64,000 bases of DNA from Calendula officinalis (GCA_963853835.1 OY970826.1:604001-668000); one strand, 5' to 3'; shown: positions 24,270-37,042, numbered from the stretch's first letter. The notes: generated from the letters alone by a model not told the origin. Made by a program: numbers and translations.

Positions 24270-25107
24270 TGTTCTTGAATTCAACTTGCTGCTTGATATT
24301 TTCATGATTACTGTCAGTTTAAAAAGCAAATTTGCCATTCAAATTATATCAGAAAAGCAAATTTGCTAGTAGTCTTTTCATGTCTTCATTAGCCACTATA
24401 CATTGTTAAATAAAGTTTTTAGTAATGCTAGTTCTATTTACATGATGACTAGTTCTTAAAGTTGAGTGTCCTAATCCAGAATGTCTTTAAAAAATGTTAA
24501 ACTTGTATGCTAAAATAACCTATTAAAAAGTTTCACTGAAAGTTCCATTTGTTATTCCCGTTCGACGGCCATGTAACGAGTACTCGTCGAGTACTTGGAT
24601 CAGCAAATTATATACATAAAGTTACAAAGATATACTGTAATATATGCTAATTTATCAAATTCTTAAAATAAACACATATTAGATGAGGAAGCAAGAAATA
24701 TATCTAATTCTCTAAATAAATACATATTAGATGATTATTCTAGGTATTACTATGTTTAATTATTGCATGCTAAAGATGAAGCAAGCGGTGTTGAGGTGTT
24801 AAAGCCGAGTTATAGCCTTTTTAGCATTGTCATTGTTTAACACTCGTTAAAAAAAGTATTTATGTACATTGTGATTAGTTATGCATATTATTGTACGTTC
24901 TAAGGGAATGTTATAGAAGGAATAATGATTTAGGGGTCGTTTGATAGTTGCTAATTGAGTTAGTGTGGATTGAGTTAGAATTGGATTGAGTCAGAAGCGG
25001 ATTGAGTTAAAACTTCTAATTAAATTCATATGTTTGATTAAATTGCTAATTGAATGTGCTAATTGTTGACACAATGACCAAGGTTTAATATAAATAGTTA
25101 AGTTTTA
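24270..25107. other. Intergenic DNA beyond the left arm, no gene
   Basis: Homology to the right arm stops near 24268. No exon seen. From about 24934 a possible MITE end (AGGGGTCGTTTGATAG) is present. Confidence 0.45.
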
Positions 25108-25304
25108 CTCCCTCCGTCCCATTTTAAATGTCCAGTATACTATTTTGGTTTGTCCCACAAAGAGTGTCATTTCCTATATTTCAACCAATCAAAAAACATT
25201 TAAGTGGGAAAGAGAAAATTTGATTGGTGACATTATATAATTAATGCACTTTTCTTAAACTGTGTGCTTTTTTGTAGTGAACAATTAAAGTGGGACGGAG
25301 GGAG
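25108..25304. mobile_element. Stowaway MITE
   Basis: Perfect consensus-like termini CTCCCTCCGTCCCATTTTAA and TGGGACGGAGGGAG, flanked by TA on both sides. 197 bp, non-coding. Confidence 0.88.
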
Positions 25305-25493
25305 TATTATTTTATTATACGTATAAAATAATAATGCTAATTTACTAAAATTATATCACTAACCCAATAACCATTTAATTCTATATTTAAAAACAAGAAG
25401 TGGGTCATGTATTACCCTATATATACATTTATGATACATAATTACTGTTTACTTGATTTTGATTGGTTAAAACTTTTTATTATTTTATATATA

Positions 25494-25540
25494 CTAGCAA
25501 GGTACCCGCGCAATGCTGCGGCGGGTACCTAGAAACTATA
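25494..25540 (-). mobile_element. Helitron-like 3' terminus
   Basis: Read on the minus strand: a hairpin GGTACCCGC...GCGGGTACC (9-bp stem, plus-strand arms 25501-25509 and 25521-25529), then TTG, then CTAG followed by host T. This matches the hairpin-CTRR-T end of Helitrons. A sister end lies at 52759-52797. The element would extend rightwards; the 5' TC end was not found. It may include the RPA-like gene that ends 970 bp away on the same strand. Confidence 0.6.
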
Positions 25541-25794
25541 TTTCGTGGCGAGCAAGTGTTGTTCGTTTACACGGGTTTTCCAACAATAATTGCGCAAATG
25601 AATGATTTTTTTTCCGTCTTTAAAAATTGCAATTAGTAATCATTATCATCTAGAGCATAATAATACATTCAAGTTCAACAGACTTAAGGATTATAATTAA
25701 AGAATATGTGAGAACACAAACAAATACCTTGATCATGGAAAGTTCGATACAATATGTTTTCTATTTAAAGTTGGTTGTTTATTTGTTATAAAAC

Positions 25795-25870
25795 AAAGTG
25801 TCATTTAGATCAATCGGTTAACACACAGTCTGTACTCAGAAAAGGTCTTGTGTTCGAATCATGTAAGCAA
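25795..25870 (+). repeat. tRNA-like (SINE-head) fragment
   Basis: Contains GGTTAACAC (A-box-like) and GTGTTCGAATC (B-box-like), followed by a T-rich run and TACTAAAAGTAGAAA. A close copy in the same orientation lies at 38385-38460. It is not a plausible functional tRNA: no acceptor stem pairing was seen. Confidence 0.45.
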
Positions 25871-27328
25871 CATTTTTTTATTTTTGCGGTGTTTAAGATG
25901 TTACTAAAAGTAGAAAAAAGTTTAAGTTTAAGTTTAAGGACTTCTATATTTAGTAGTTCTAAACACATTATAAAGGAATAAGACATGTACGTTTTTTTTG
26001 TAGTGTATATAAGGTGTATGAAAGAATAGTTGTAGACATGCCGATTTTTAATCAACTTATAATTAAGCACTAATTTCTGTTGGTAATGTGTAGATACGTA
26101 TTCACAAGTCAAAGAAGTTTGAATGGTATCCCCAAATCATAACTCTGTGTAATGGCGTAAATGGTATAAAAAATCGTTGACCATTTAAATTTGGGACTTT
26201 TGAAGTAACAAAACTGTTAGACGGTTAGCATTTAATATGAAAATGAAATACAGTAGATACGTTTTGATGTAAATCCGAGTTAGATGCAAGGATATCGCAT
26301 AATTGAGGGATATCTTTTTGGTAACCAAATAACATTAATTGGTAAAGTTGAGAATTTTATATAATTTTGCTTGACAGTATCATAAAAAAATTTCATTTTA
26401 TTCTTGCATAAATGCATTTGGGGTACATTTTATTATTGATGCTGAATTCCATGATTGTGTTTTTAGATGTTGCGATGGTAAATGCGAAGACGTTTAATTC
26501 CAAACAACGAAGTTCTTGAGCGGCTGAAATAACTTATTGGCTGAGGCTCTGGTGGCACTTCGGGTTCTTCACCACTCATAACGACATCATCGACGTCGCG
26601 TACTATCGGATGGATAAGTTGAAGTGCAAATGCTTCTGGCATTACAGGATTGAATTCAATGTTTGTAATGTCGGTAGAAACAAGAATGTTGCCTGAAATG
26701 TAAAAAAAAAGGGTTATCAATAAATTTTGTATAAAAACCGACAAATGCATTTAATTTAACCGTTGACTTTAGAAAATCATTTCCCTTTAATAAAAATATT
26801 CATCCGTTGAATTAAGGGTTATTTAAACCAATCTTTAATGAGTTGACCATCTATATAAAAATTTTCTATTTAAAAAAATCATGTATTTAACGCATATGTT
26901 AGGGGTCTTTTTTTTACCTTAATTACGTTTTAAATGTTTAGTAGTAAAATGTTGAGTAAAATGAGGACTCGATTAATTATGTTTAATACCTCCATTTGTT
27001 CGAACCATTTTAACGCGCGCTGCGTATACGGTTATGTTTTCTGTAGCTGATCTTCCAATCATGGTGGCTGTGGATGCTGGTATATGATACAAGATTATCT
27101 TTATGTGTTTGCCCCTACGGGAGACAAAATTACAATGAGTTAATTCCAAGTTCATGTACGCATGTAAAGTATTTATAAACACTTACCGACAATCATGTAA
27201 AAGAAGCGCGCACGATATCCGACGTTGGTAAAAAAAAAAAAAGCAACCGTTCGACATGTTCCCAACAACATCTATGATAGCGGTATTAATGAAAATAATA
27301 TGGTTAAGCAAAAGATATAGACAAGTTA

Positions 27329-27691
27329 TTAAACATATTATTTTTAATTAAAAAAAGGTATATAAAATAGTTGTACCAATCAACATGTGTCACCTTGAGC
27401 GATCATCCAAGAGCCATGTCGGAGATCTGACCAACGGGTACCTAGGAAACCAGGCATCTTCTCTATTCGTAGTCTCGGCAAGCACGATCTTTATGTTGAA
27501 TACTATAGCCCATTCATTGCGAACAAAGCTATAGTTGTCTAGTCGTGGAAAGTCACCGACATCGTTGTAATCAATCTTGAAATTTTTCAGTGAAAACAGA
27601 CCACCTTGTAGTTGTCGTCCCTGATAGGCATGTATTAAAGTGGAGGGAATTACCGCCGCAATTTTATGTCTCTAAAAAGAAAGGGTTATTA
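27329..27691. repeat. Left copy of a 0.37-kb duplication holding exon 3
   Basis: Nearly identical to 36676-37042. It runs from ATTAAACATATT in intron 3 to GGGTTATTA in intron 2 of the RPA-like gene. An LTR starts directly at its right edge (27692). Compared with the right copy it lacks 6 bp and has one extra base in the exon and one extra A in an A-run. Confidence 0.93.
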
Positions 27692-28173
27692 TGTAACACC
27701 TCAAATTTTAATACAAAACATTTGCCCAAAATAAATCATTTTTCATAAATAGAAGAACTATTCCAAAAATATGGATTTACAAAAACCTTTGGTATGAAAA
27801 TCAGAGTAATAAGTTTGGTGTTACAAAATAGATCAAAACCAAAGCTAAGCATAAATCCAATCTAAGTTCTTCTACTCTAGGCCCCGCATCTCTATCCATG
27901 CGTACCTAAACCTTCGATCCCGAACCTGAGTACATAGCAAAACAAACAAGGAGTACGTGAGACAAAACGTCTCGTGAGTTACATGGGTTTAGACCCGTTA
28001 ATAGTAATAATCGTTTATCCAAGTAATTAACAAATAAGTAATTTCGTCCATCTATATAGTCACCCTATGGTGACTCCAAACCTTGCTTTCCTAGCAACAC
28101 ATATCTAGTTATCGGGTTGCCCCCGAACTAACTAGCAACACTAACGTGCCTAACTATCGGGTTGCCCCCGAAC
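27692..28173 (-). mobile_element. 3' part of an interrupted LTR
   Basis: Minus-strand LTR of the TGTAACGACCCGAAA family; this piece holds its 3' end (plus strand starts TGTAACACCTCAAATTTT, matching the end of the LTR at 53758-55590) and part of the 45-bp tandem repeat. It continues at 35458 after the nested copia element. Confidence 0.85.
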
Positions 28174-28809
28174 TAATGGTGATTTTAGGTTAAAACAAGA
28201 ACCAAAACGCAGCGGAAAGTATTTATCACCATAAACGGATCTTGATATTAATCATACAATTAAACTAATAAATAAATCAAAGAGATTGGATGAACATTTT
28301 ATACCCTTGAAGTCTTTGATCTTGTTGAAATCGGATGGAGTTGGTGATGGATTGAAACCAAGTATTCAAAAGGAATACCTCTAAAAGTAATCCACACAAC
28401 ACTATTCTTGAACACCAAAGGAGGATGCTATTCCTTGTGCTTGCAAAGAAGAAGAACCAAAAACACCTTTTGTGTGTGTTTCTTGGATGGTCAAAGGGAT
28501 GACAAAAGAGGGAGTTTATGGACCATTATGGTGCCATAATTCCCATTAATGATTTCCATAAACCATTGATTATTTGCACTCAAGTCCCTTGTCTTTGTTT
28601 CTTCTATTTGCTTACAATTAAGTTTCAATATTAACAATTAATATTAAACTCTAATATATACAAGCATGTAGCTTATATTAATATATAATGTAATTACCCT
28701 AATTACACTATATATCTTATGGTATTAAGTGTTTAAGTGTGTGACCCTTTAGGCTCACAAACTACTAGCCATATAACTATATGTTATACGCGTGAAGCAT
28801 TTCCCAACA
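28174..28809 (-). repeat. 3' LTR of the copia element
   Basis: 636 bp. On the plus strand TAATGGTG...CCCAACA. One difference from the other LTR: CTATTCC here, CTAGTCC there. Confidence 0.95.
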
Positions 28810-29976
28810 GCTCCCACTTGCGCACGTGATAACATCAATTAGTTATACAAGCAAAGGTTAGAGTCTAGCAACCCGCCAATGCCCCTAGAAGTACATGAGG
28901 AGTTTCATAAAATCTTTGTTCAAAGTTTTTCGAGCAGTTATCCTTTCGTTACTGATACTATGTTGAATTTTAGACAAGGATTAATGTCAATCTAAAATTT
29001 CAACGATTCTGTTTCTCGATCTATACATTGAAGTAGATTACCAAAACCAATCAAGATTCATCTTGATTACCTTTTGGGTGTGGCCACACATACATCTATT
29101 CAAATCATCGAGGGGCCCAGTAGTATCTAATCCACATGCGTGGAGGAACAAATTCTTTGTTGACTGCACGTGTCTGTCATATGCTTAATGACAAACCCGA
29201 TAATGGTTGTTATAGCAGCCTTATTCAGGTCAGCGTTTAACCATATCAAAGTTTGCCCCTCTACATACACAAACCAACTTGCATCTCAAGTCAGAGGATA
29301 AGTGACAAAGCCTTTGTGAGATTCACTTGTGACATAAATCCAGGAAGTGATTTCTCATAGGTTGGGTCAGTCCAGTTGTGCATCATTATGAACAACATGT
29401 GAGTTTGATTTCATTATCCTTAGTCATACTAAGATAATGTCATCAATGCCCTCAGATTTGTCTTGATAATATTCCCATATTATTAATATGACAATGGACA
29501 ATTTAGAATATAAAACACAGTAAATATTCAAGGATATAAACATGCAAATATAGAACACAGTAGATATTCATATAAAAACGATCATATCAAATATATCAAT
29601 TTATTCCAATATAAACTGCTCACAGTTCCATTATCCAAATACTAAAACAGATTTACATGAAACTACTAGCTTGTCGAAGTCCAATATTCCATTCATATTC
29701 AAGATGTTTGGTACAAGACATTGAGTTCGATAAAGTGTCAGGTAGTTAGTTATCTGTTTGAACATTAAGTGTACGAATTTCACATATCTCGATAAATCAT
29801 TCGAATGTAGTGAACCTTCGTAAATAGGATCTAGCGTTATCACGACCTATTTCAAAACCAACACAAGTATAGCAAGTATACTTAGTTTCAGTTCAGTATC
29901 TCCACCATGACCAAGAAACATACCTCCAGTACTTTAAAATACTTCAATGTGTTCTTAACAGCAATCCAGTGACCTC

Positions 29977-30204
29977 TCATGAATTCTGTTGGTATTTTCT
30001 AGTAAGGTCCCCTAAGGACGTTACATTTGGCCTAGTGCTCCTTACAGCGTACATGATGAATGCAATAGCCGATTCATAGGGGATTACATTCATCCGCTTC
30101 ACCACATCAGGTGTGGAAGGTCCTTGAGTCTCACTCATGGCATACGAGGACTTCCTCGTTTGGGAGTACCACTCTAAACCATTTAGAATTTTGTCAATAA
30201 GCAC
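29977..30204 (-). pseudogene. copia RNase H-region remnant
   Basis: A 75-codon open piece with MSETQGPSTPDVV and AIAFIMYAVRSTRPNV, typical of the segment between reverse transcriptase and RNase H in plant copia polyproteins. Open only locally; the flanks are broken. Confidence 0.8.
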
Positions 30205-30396
30205 TTTGACTTAAACCAATTGACCGCTTTGATCTATCATTATAGATCTTTACTTCAAGTATGTATGTCGTGTCCCTACAATCCATCATGTCGAAACATT
30301 TTCCAAGCCAGGATTTTCATCTTGTAGCATGGTATATTGTTTCACATGAGTGACATGTCATCAACATGTATGACTTGAGAAATGACAACGCTCCCA

Positions 30397-30699
30397 CTAG
30401 CTTTCATATATACACATACTCAGTTTGGGTTTTAGGTGAAACAAACGTTTTGATTTCATCATCAACCAAATTTCATAGTCATAGTACACTACTTTGGCTA
30501 TAAGAATCCTAATGTCTTTAGTAACAGGCGAGAAGGTTTCATCATTGTCAATCCAGTAGGATTGAGTGTAACCTTTTGCTACTATGAGAGATTTATAGGT
30601 GTGTATATTTTCATCCATGTCAACAGTCTTACTGTTTTGAGAAAGATCAACTAAGTTCAAAACTTGATTGTCTCTCATGGATTTTATTTTCGCATTCAT
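30397..30699 (-). pseudogene. copia reverse-transcriptase remnant
   Basis: A 100-codon open piece with KSLIVAKGYTQ, DETFSPVTKDIRILIAK and YYDYEIW, the start of the copia RT domain. The catalytic YVDD box is not in this piece. An internal deletion compared with the family is likely. Confidence 0.85.
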
Positions 30700-30757
30700 A
30701 GCTTCAAGTCATTTTTCGAATTCAAAATTAGATAATGCAACTTGATAGTTAGGGGGT

Positions 30758-31018
30758 TCATAATGATCCTCGAAACTTGCTCCTCAGCATCGACATAAAT
30801 CTATATCGTTCAGGTGCATGAAGTGTCCTTGCGGATCTATGAATGGGAACAACATCATCCTGTGGTCCAACATCTATATGTCCAGCCTCAGAATGATATT
30901 TGCTAGTGTTACCAGAAGGTTGTGTATCTTCACTTTGAATCTTGTCAAAGTCTATAGTGCTCCCACTTGCTTTGTGAAATGAGACTGTTCTCAAGAAACT
31001 CAGCATACCGAGTAACAA
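30758..31018 (-). pseudogene. copia integrase-RT linker remnant
   Basis: Contains PIHRSARTLHAPERYRF, the 'RRSxRxxxxPERY' motif found between integrase and RT of plant copia elements. Stop codons on both sides. Confidence 0.65.
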
Positions 31019-31474
31019 CCATTTGTTCTCAGTTGGGAAGTAAAATAGTAATCGAAGATATACTTGATAGATATGGGCTCAAGTTTGTTCGGCATGTCTC
31101 GTTCCACGAGATCCTCACAACCCCAGATCCTCAAGTAAGACAAATTAGGGACTTTCCCACACCATATCTCATATGGTGTCTTTTTAACCTTTTGGTCGGA
31201 ACCATATCAAGTATTCGAGCAGCAGACTTCAGTGCATGCCCCTCAAAAGGATAGTGTAAGAGTAGTAGGACTCATCATAGATCGCACCATGTCATACAGG
31301 GTCCGATATCTCCTTCCAGACGCACCATTATCTTGTGGAGTGTATGAAAGAGTGAATTGTGAGACAATCTCACGATGTGAGGGATGATCCAGAAACTCTT
31401 GACTCATGTACTTTCATCCCTAATCAGGACTGAAAGCCTTTGTTGTCTTGCTAAGTTGATTTTCTACTTTTACT

Positions 31475-31941
31475 TTAGAAAGCTTTGAACGTTTCAAAGA
31501 TTTCATGTTTATGTCTAATCAAGTAAACATAACCATAGCGACTGATATCATTAAAGCTTCCATGTTGATGTTTAATCAAGTAAACATAACCACATCGAAT
31601 GATATCATCAGTGAAAGTAGGTGGCACCTTCCCTAGTCTTAGTTCTAAAAGGGCCACATACATCAGTATGTATGAGTCCAAGTAGATTTGTAGCTCTTTC
31701 GCCAACTTGGGAGAAAAACTTTCTTGTTATCTTTCCATAATATACAAGAGAGGCATTTTAAATGATTCATAATCATTTGTAAAGAAGCCCATCGAGTTTT
31801 AGTATCAAAATGCGTTTCTTGTTTATGTGGAAAAGATGACGATGATCTAGGTAAGTAGAATCCAAACCAATTTGGATTCATGAGTGCTACATTTGTATAT
31901 AGAACTATCGTATGAATTAGGATCATGCATATTAATTTCAA
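31475..31941 (-). pseudogene. copia GAG-pre-integrase / integrase remnant
   Basis: Two overlapping open pieces. The upstream one has CLSCILWKDNKKVFLPSW (zinc-binding end of GAG-pre-integrase). The next has SRYGYVYLIRHKHEIFE, the start of the integrase core. The phrase GYVYLI+H+H occurs twice in 30 residues, a short in-frame tandem duplication that would distort the integrase core. Confidence 0.8.
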
Positions 31942-32285
31942 ACATACTATTACAATGAATAGTTATAAAAAATGTTATTTTTCATAAAACAAAATATCAT
32001 AATCCATTATTCAACAAACGATAAAGCTAAACAATGCATAATTGACAATTGTTCAAAACAAAAATTAACGCATTAGGAAGGATAAGATCACAGCTTCCAT
32101 TCATTTAGCTTTCTACTTCACATTCAATCTTGCACATTTGTGTAAATGTGAGTTCCACAACTAGTGTCATACACTCAAGATTTATCACGAAAAGTATAGA
32201 GTTCTATAATGAAGATACCTAATGTGCTAACTAGAACACATTTGTCCTTCATCAACTCTGCCACGTAGGCAGGACAATTCCTCCT

Positions 32286-32609
32286 TCAATGGCCAGTTTC
32301 ATCGCAATGATGGCAAGAAATATCCTTTGCAGGGTGCTCCTTTTTAGCAGGTGGGGGAATCGTAGGTTTGGAAAAGTAAACTAGCTTACCCTTACCTAGA
32401 CTCTTGCCTTGTGCTTGCGGTTTACCTTCCCTAATTGCAAGAAAAGTATTGGGTAACCCTTGCTCAACCAGTTTTACCATAGCATGTTCAACGATTGTCT
32501 TCCCCATGCTATGTACTTTTAAAACACTTTTCAAACTGGTCATAGTCCTTGAGGTAAGAATCAAGCTCATTCCAAGAACTTGTGGTAAGGGGTAACCAAG
32601 ACGTTCCAT
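32286..32609 (-). pseudogene. copia gag remnant with CCHC zinc knuckle
   Basis: A 107-codon open piece with MERLGYPLPQVLG, then a basic Q/G/K stretch, then CHHCDETGH, the first part of a CCHC knuckle. The codon after GH is a stop (TGA). The final cysteine of the knuckle lies just past that stop. Confidence 0.85.
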
Positions 32610-34802
32610 TGGATCAAGATAGCATTACATATTCAAGATGTAAGTGCTAACTGATTGGCCGTCCTCCTGATTGCAAGTTCTGCCTTTTGTTGAAATATCA
32701 TTTTCAACTCGCTTATCATGTCATATGCTGTGAGTTCCTCGAAGTACTTTCGAATCTCGGGGTTCATGCTCACAAGCATATGAGTAGCAACTTCTTGGTG
32801 TTCGTTAAACGTTTCGGTAAAGGCTTGACGAACAGTAGCAGAATCACTGACAGGAGGTGCCTCAGGTAAGGCCTCTTATAGGTGTATCAACTTTCTCATC
32901 TCTAAGGACAATCCTTAGAATTCGATATCAGAAGATAAAGTTGATATTAGTCAGTTTCAGTTTTCAAGAACTGATTTTTGAGTGGAGATACTTAGGTTTT
33001 GATGTTGTTGTTATCTGTATAACAACCAAAGTTCAAAAAATAGTATTTTCAATAATAATTTCTTTTAATCAATTAACTACCCAATTAATTTTAATTAAAA
33101 GCTAAGATCCGATTGAGCTTCTATCACCGCATCAGTTGATCTGCTAGAGGTGATAGATCCAATAGGTAGGTGACGATCAACAATTGCATTACAAGTGCAA
33201 CTCTTAGAGGTATGAGACTTCATGGCACCTAGTGAACAAGCATCTAGGGTCAAGTGGCATGTTTGTCGCATCGTCGCCTCGAGTCAAGGTCTCACCGTTA
33301 ACTCGATTAAGTCATCCAATGTGAAATCATGTCAAAATAGCTCTAGGTCTCACGCGTAGAGAATAATGACCTCGGATCTAGATTCAAACCACGTCTCACG
33401 TGAATTCAAAAATAGAAGCAAGTGATTTACAACCGATTGGACGGCGTGACTTAAATTTTAGGTATGTTAAATTTTAATTAATAAAATTTTATTAAGATAT
33501 GAATGAATCATGTACTTCATTCATATCACTTCATAAGTCGTTTAATAAACGGTAAAAACATTTAACGATTATTAAGGTTTAAGTTTCAAATCGTATTTAA
33601 ACTTAGTTTAATCTCAAAACAATTTTAGATTAAAGGTTTAATCATCAATGATTAACTATTATTTTAAGTTTCAAATCATATTTAAACTTAGTTTAATCTC
33701 AAAACAATTTTAGATTAAAGGTTTAATCATCAATGATTAACTAGTAATTATCGATGATTAAATGTTTGGATGTTTTAATGTTTGTGTCAAAAAACATTTT
33801 TAATTGTTTTATTTACTTGTATCTAATAGGAAAAGAAAACAACCACAAACATAAATAAAACATGCAACAAATTTTGTGCAAACCTCGACCGATGAAATCC
33901 TAGGTTCGGTCACGTGAGTCATCACGACGGACCGAAGGGTCAAACTAGGGGACGGGCCAATATGAACCCAAACGGGCCTACATAAACCCAGTGGGCTCCC
34001 ACTTGCTCCAAGACATTCTTGAGCAAGTAGAACCCAAAATTGTGAAAAAATGCAATCTGCCAGAAAATTCCAGCAGACTTCGAAGCCCGAAAAGTCACTG
34101 AAGGAGTCTTCGTTAGTCTTCCCGGCCTTCTGGAAAGTTGTAGCCCACGACTTTGCAAGCATTTTAGGCTTTTGAATCGCCCAAAACGGAGTCCGTATGC
34201 CTCTGGAAAACCTGTTTTCGTACAGCCCTCGCTTTTGTGACGGAAATTTGTTGTTTTCTTCATTAGTCTTCAATATTTTTTGTCAACAATTTACAATAAA
34301 AAGATAAAATAAATACAATCTATTCTATTACTTTTACATTACAAATTGCCCCAAAAATGGCACCAAAAATAAAAGAAAAAAAATGAAACAAATTACAACA
34401 ATTAAGCCAAAAAACAAGGCTTTTCCCAAAACAACCAAACAACCAAACATCAACCACATTCATTCACAAACGGTCTAGGCTTTCATCGGTTTGCACAAAC
34501 AAGCAACAATTGACAAGGCTTTGGCTTGGGATATGGCAAAAATACATGTTTTGCCATTTCAACAAAATGGAATTAAAAATTAAATTCCAAGCCAAATAAT
34601 CAAAAAAATACAATAACAAGATTAATTTTTTGATTTGATTTTGTAACAAGTGACAATAGGGTTCCAAAAATACCATATTTTAACCCATTAATTTATAAAA
34701 AAAACCGAAAAAAAATTAAAAATCGGAATTTAAAACACCAAAAAAAACTTTGGTTTTTGCCACTTTTCACAAAATCTAGCTAATTATATGATTAATATAA
34801 TG

Positions 34803-34815
34803 ACTCGTGATACCA
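34803..34815 (-). other. Primer-binding site of the copia element
   Basis: On the minus strand TGGTATCACGAGT, one base after the 5' LTR. It matches the TGGTATCAGAGC type complementary to the 3' end of initiator tRNA-Met, except around one base. Confidence 0.7.
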
Positions 34816-34816
34816 C

Positions 34817-35452
34817 TAATGGTGATTTTAGGTTAAAACAAGAACCAAAACGCAGCGGAAAGTATTTATCACCATAAACGGATCTTGATATTAATCATAC
34901 AATTAAACTAATAAATAAATCAAAGAGATTGGATGAACATTTTATACCCTTGAAGTCTTTGATCTTGTTGAAATCGGATGGAGTTGGTGATGGATTGAAA
35001 CCAAGTATTCAAAAGGAATACCTCTAAAAGTAATCCACACAACACTATTCTTGAACACCAAAGGAGGATGCTAGTCCTTGTGCTTGCAAAGAAGAAGAAC
35101 CAAAAACACCTTTTGTGTGTGTTTCTTGGATGGTCAAAGGGATGACAAAAGAGGGAGTTTATGGACCATTATGGTGCCATAATTCCCATTAATGATTTCC
35201 ATAAACCATTGATTATTTGCACTCAAGTCCCTTGTCTTTGTTTCTTCTATTTGCTTACAATTAAGTTTCAATATTAACAATTAATATTAAACTCTAATAT
35301 ATACAAGCATGTAGCTTATATTAATATATAATGTAATTACCCTAATTACACTATATATCTTATGGTATTAAGTGTTTAAGTGTGTGACCCTTTAGGCTCA
35401 CAAACTACTAGCCATATAACTATATGTTATACGCGTGAAGCATTTCCCAACA
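34817..35452 (-). repeat. 5' LTR of the copia element
   Basis: 636 bp, ends as for the 3' LTR. Followed on the plus strand by the CGAAC target duplication. Confidence 0.95.
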
Positions 35453-35457
35453 CGAAC

Positions 35458-36675
35458 TAGCTAAAAGCACCCATATATCCAACTATCGGGTTGCCCCCGA
35501 ACTAGCTAGAAACACTATCCTATCTAACTATCGGGTTGCCCCCGAACTAGTTAGAAACATCACCATGTCTAGTTATCGGGTTGCCCCCGAACTAACTAGC
35601 ATCACGTCATCTCGTTCTCACCATAACTCAAAGGTTATGTCAATCTAGTTCTCGGCTATCACATTCATCATTAAACCAGTTAGTTAAATATTAACAATAA
35701 TACATAACTAACTAAACAACTATAAGTCTACTCAATTAAGCAATTAGACCGTAACACAAGTATAAAAATGTATTTCAAAGGCTATGTACTCGATAAAGTC
35801 CACACGTACTCACCTTAGCAATATAATGCTCCAACCGTATTCTTTCCGCCGGTTTCCTCGTCCCAACAATTTGGTCAAACTCCAAGACTTCACCGGAAGC
35901 CTAATTCAACAATCATACAATGTTCAACACCACATACTACTAATAATGTATCCATTAATCACTAGATACCATCAACTAACACTTCCCCCCAATTATGGTA
36001 ATTTACCAAACGCTAGGTTTAACCAACCCTTAAGATTCTTACCAATCGAAATCATACACTTGTTTCTTTTGTTAATATACCATCTATTAAGTGTATACAT
36101 CATTTATTCACCATAAATCATAACCCCCAATAACTAGGGTTTCAACCCAACCATCAAAATACATAGATCTAGAGCTACAAAGGTCAAGGAGTGAAGATAT
36201 ACCTTTAATCTTCACTTAGGAGTGAAATCCACCAAAGATTTGTGAAGAGATCAACCACAATCTGCACTAGAGCTCCAAAATCGCCAAGAAGAAAACTAGG
36301 GTTTTGGAAATGCATTTAATGAGCTAAAACCCGACTTTAATGTTGTCGACCAGAGTTCACGGTGCGAACTAAGTTCGCGTCGCTAACTTTCCCTTGCACG
36401 CGAACTTCGCGATCGTTAACGGATCGTGATCTACCATCGCCAGATACAACAATCCCTGGAGGGAGTTCACGATCGTGAACTAAAGTTCACGCCGTGAACT
36501 TCCCTCGTACAGCAGGGCTGCACTTTTCGGTCTAGGTCTCGACCCGGTTTCGCCCATAACTTTCTCATACGGTCTCCAAACGACACGAAACCAATTCCTA
36601 CGTTCTTTAAACGATTTATCCTTATTTATCATATTTTTATACAATTTATTTATTTACAAATTTCGGGTCGTTACA
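35458..36675 (-). mobile_element. 5' part of the interrupted LTR
   Basis: Continues the LTR begun at 27692. It holds further 45-bp repeat units (TATCGGGTTGCCCCCGAACTA) to about 35600, the palindrome cassette at 36340-36510, and the LTR 5' terminus (plus strand ends ACAAATTTCGGGTCGTTACA). Its outer flanks (27687-27691 TATTA; 36676-36680 TTAAA) do not match, unlike the other solo LTRs here. Confidence 0.85.
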
Positions 36676-37042
36676 TTAAACATATTATTTTTAATTAAAA
36701 AAGGTATATAAAATAGTTGTACCAATCAACATGTGTCACCTTGAGTGATCATCCAAGAGCCATGTCGGAGATCTGACCAACGGGTACCTAGGAAACCAGG
36801 CATCTTTTCTATTCGTAGTCTCGGCAAGCAGGTCTTTATGTTGAATACTATAGCCCATTCATTGCGAACAAAGCTATAGTTGTCTAGTCGTGGAAAGTCA
36901 CCGACATCGTTGTAATCAATCTTGAAATTCTTCAGTGAAAACAGACCACCTTGTTGTTGTCGTCCCTGATAGGCATGTACTCCTATTAAAGTGGAGGGAA
37001 TTACCGCCGCAATTTTATGTCTCTAAAAAGAAAGGGTTATTA
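36676..37042. repeat. Right copy of the exon-3 duplication
   Basis: Partner of 27329-27691. The exon 3 it carries (36740-37022) has a 1-bp deletion at AAGCAGGTC (left copy AAGCACGATC) and a 6-bp insertion relative to the left copy. Confidence 0.93.

Larger units (their letters stand above)
28174..35452 (-). mobile_element. Nested Ty1/copia element, young LTRs, decayed interior
   Basis: Complete 7.3-kb element on the minus strand with 636-bp LTRs (28174-28809 and 34817-35452) that differ at a single base. The flanking duplication is CGAAC (28169-28173 and 35453-35457). The primer-binding site next to the 5' LTR reads TGGTATCA-CGAGTC, close to the initiator-tRNA-Met type. The polypurine tract AAGTGGGAGC adjoins the 3' LTR. 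Coding remnants run in copia order (gag, integrase, RT, RNase H) but are full of stops and frameshifts, so the element must have moved with proteins supplied by another copy. The LTR ends TG...TA instead of TG...CA. Confidence 0.93.

Noticed and set aside
33809..34273. 154-codon minus-strand frame as a host gene
   Set aside because: Lies between the 5' LTR and the gag remnant of the copia element; part of the element's leader region.
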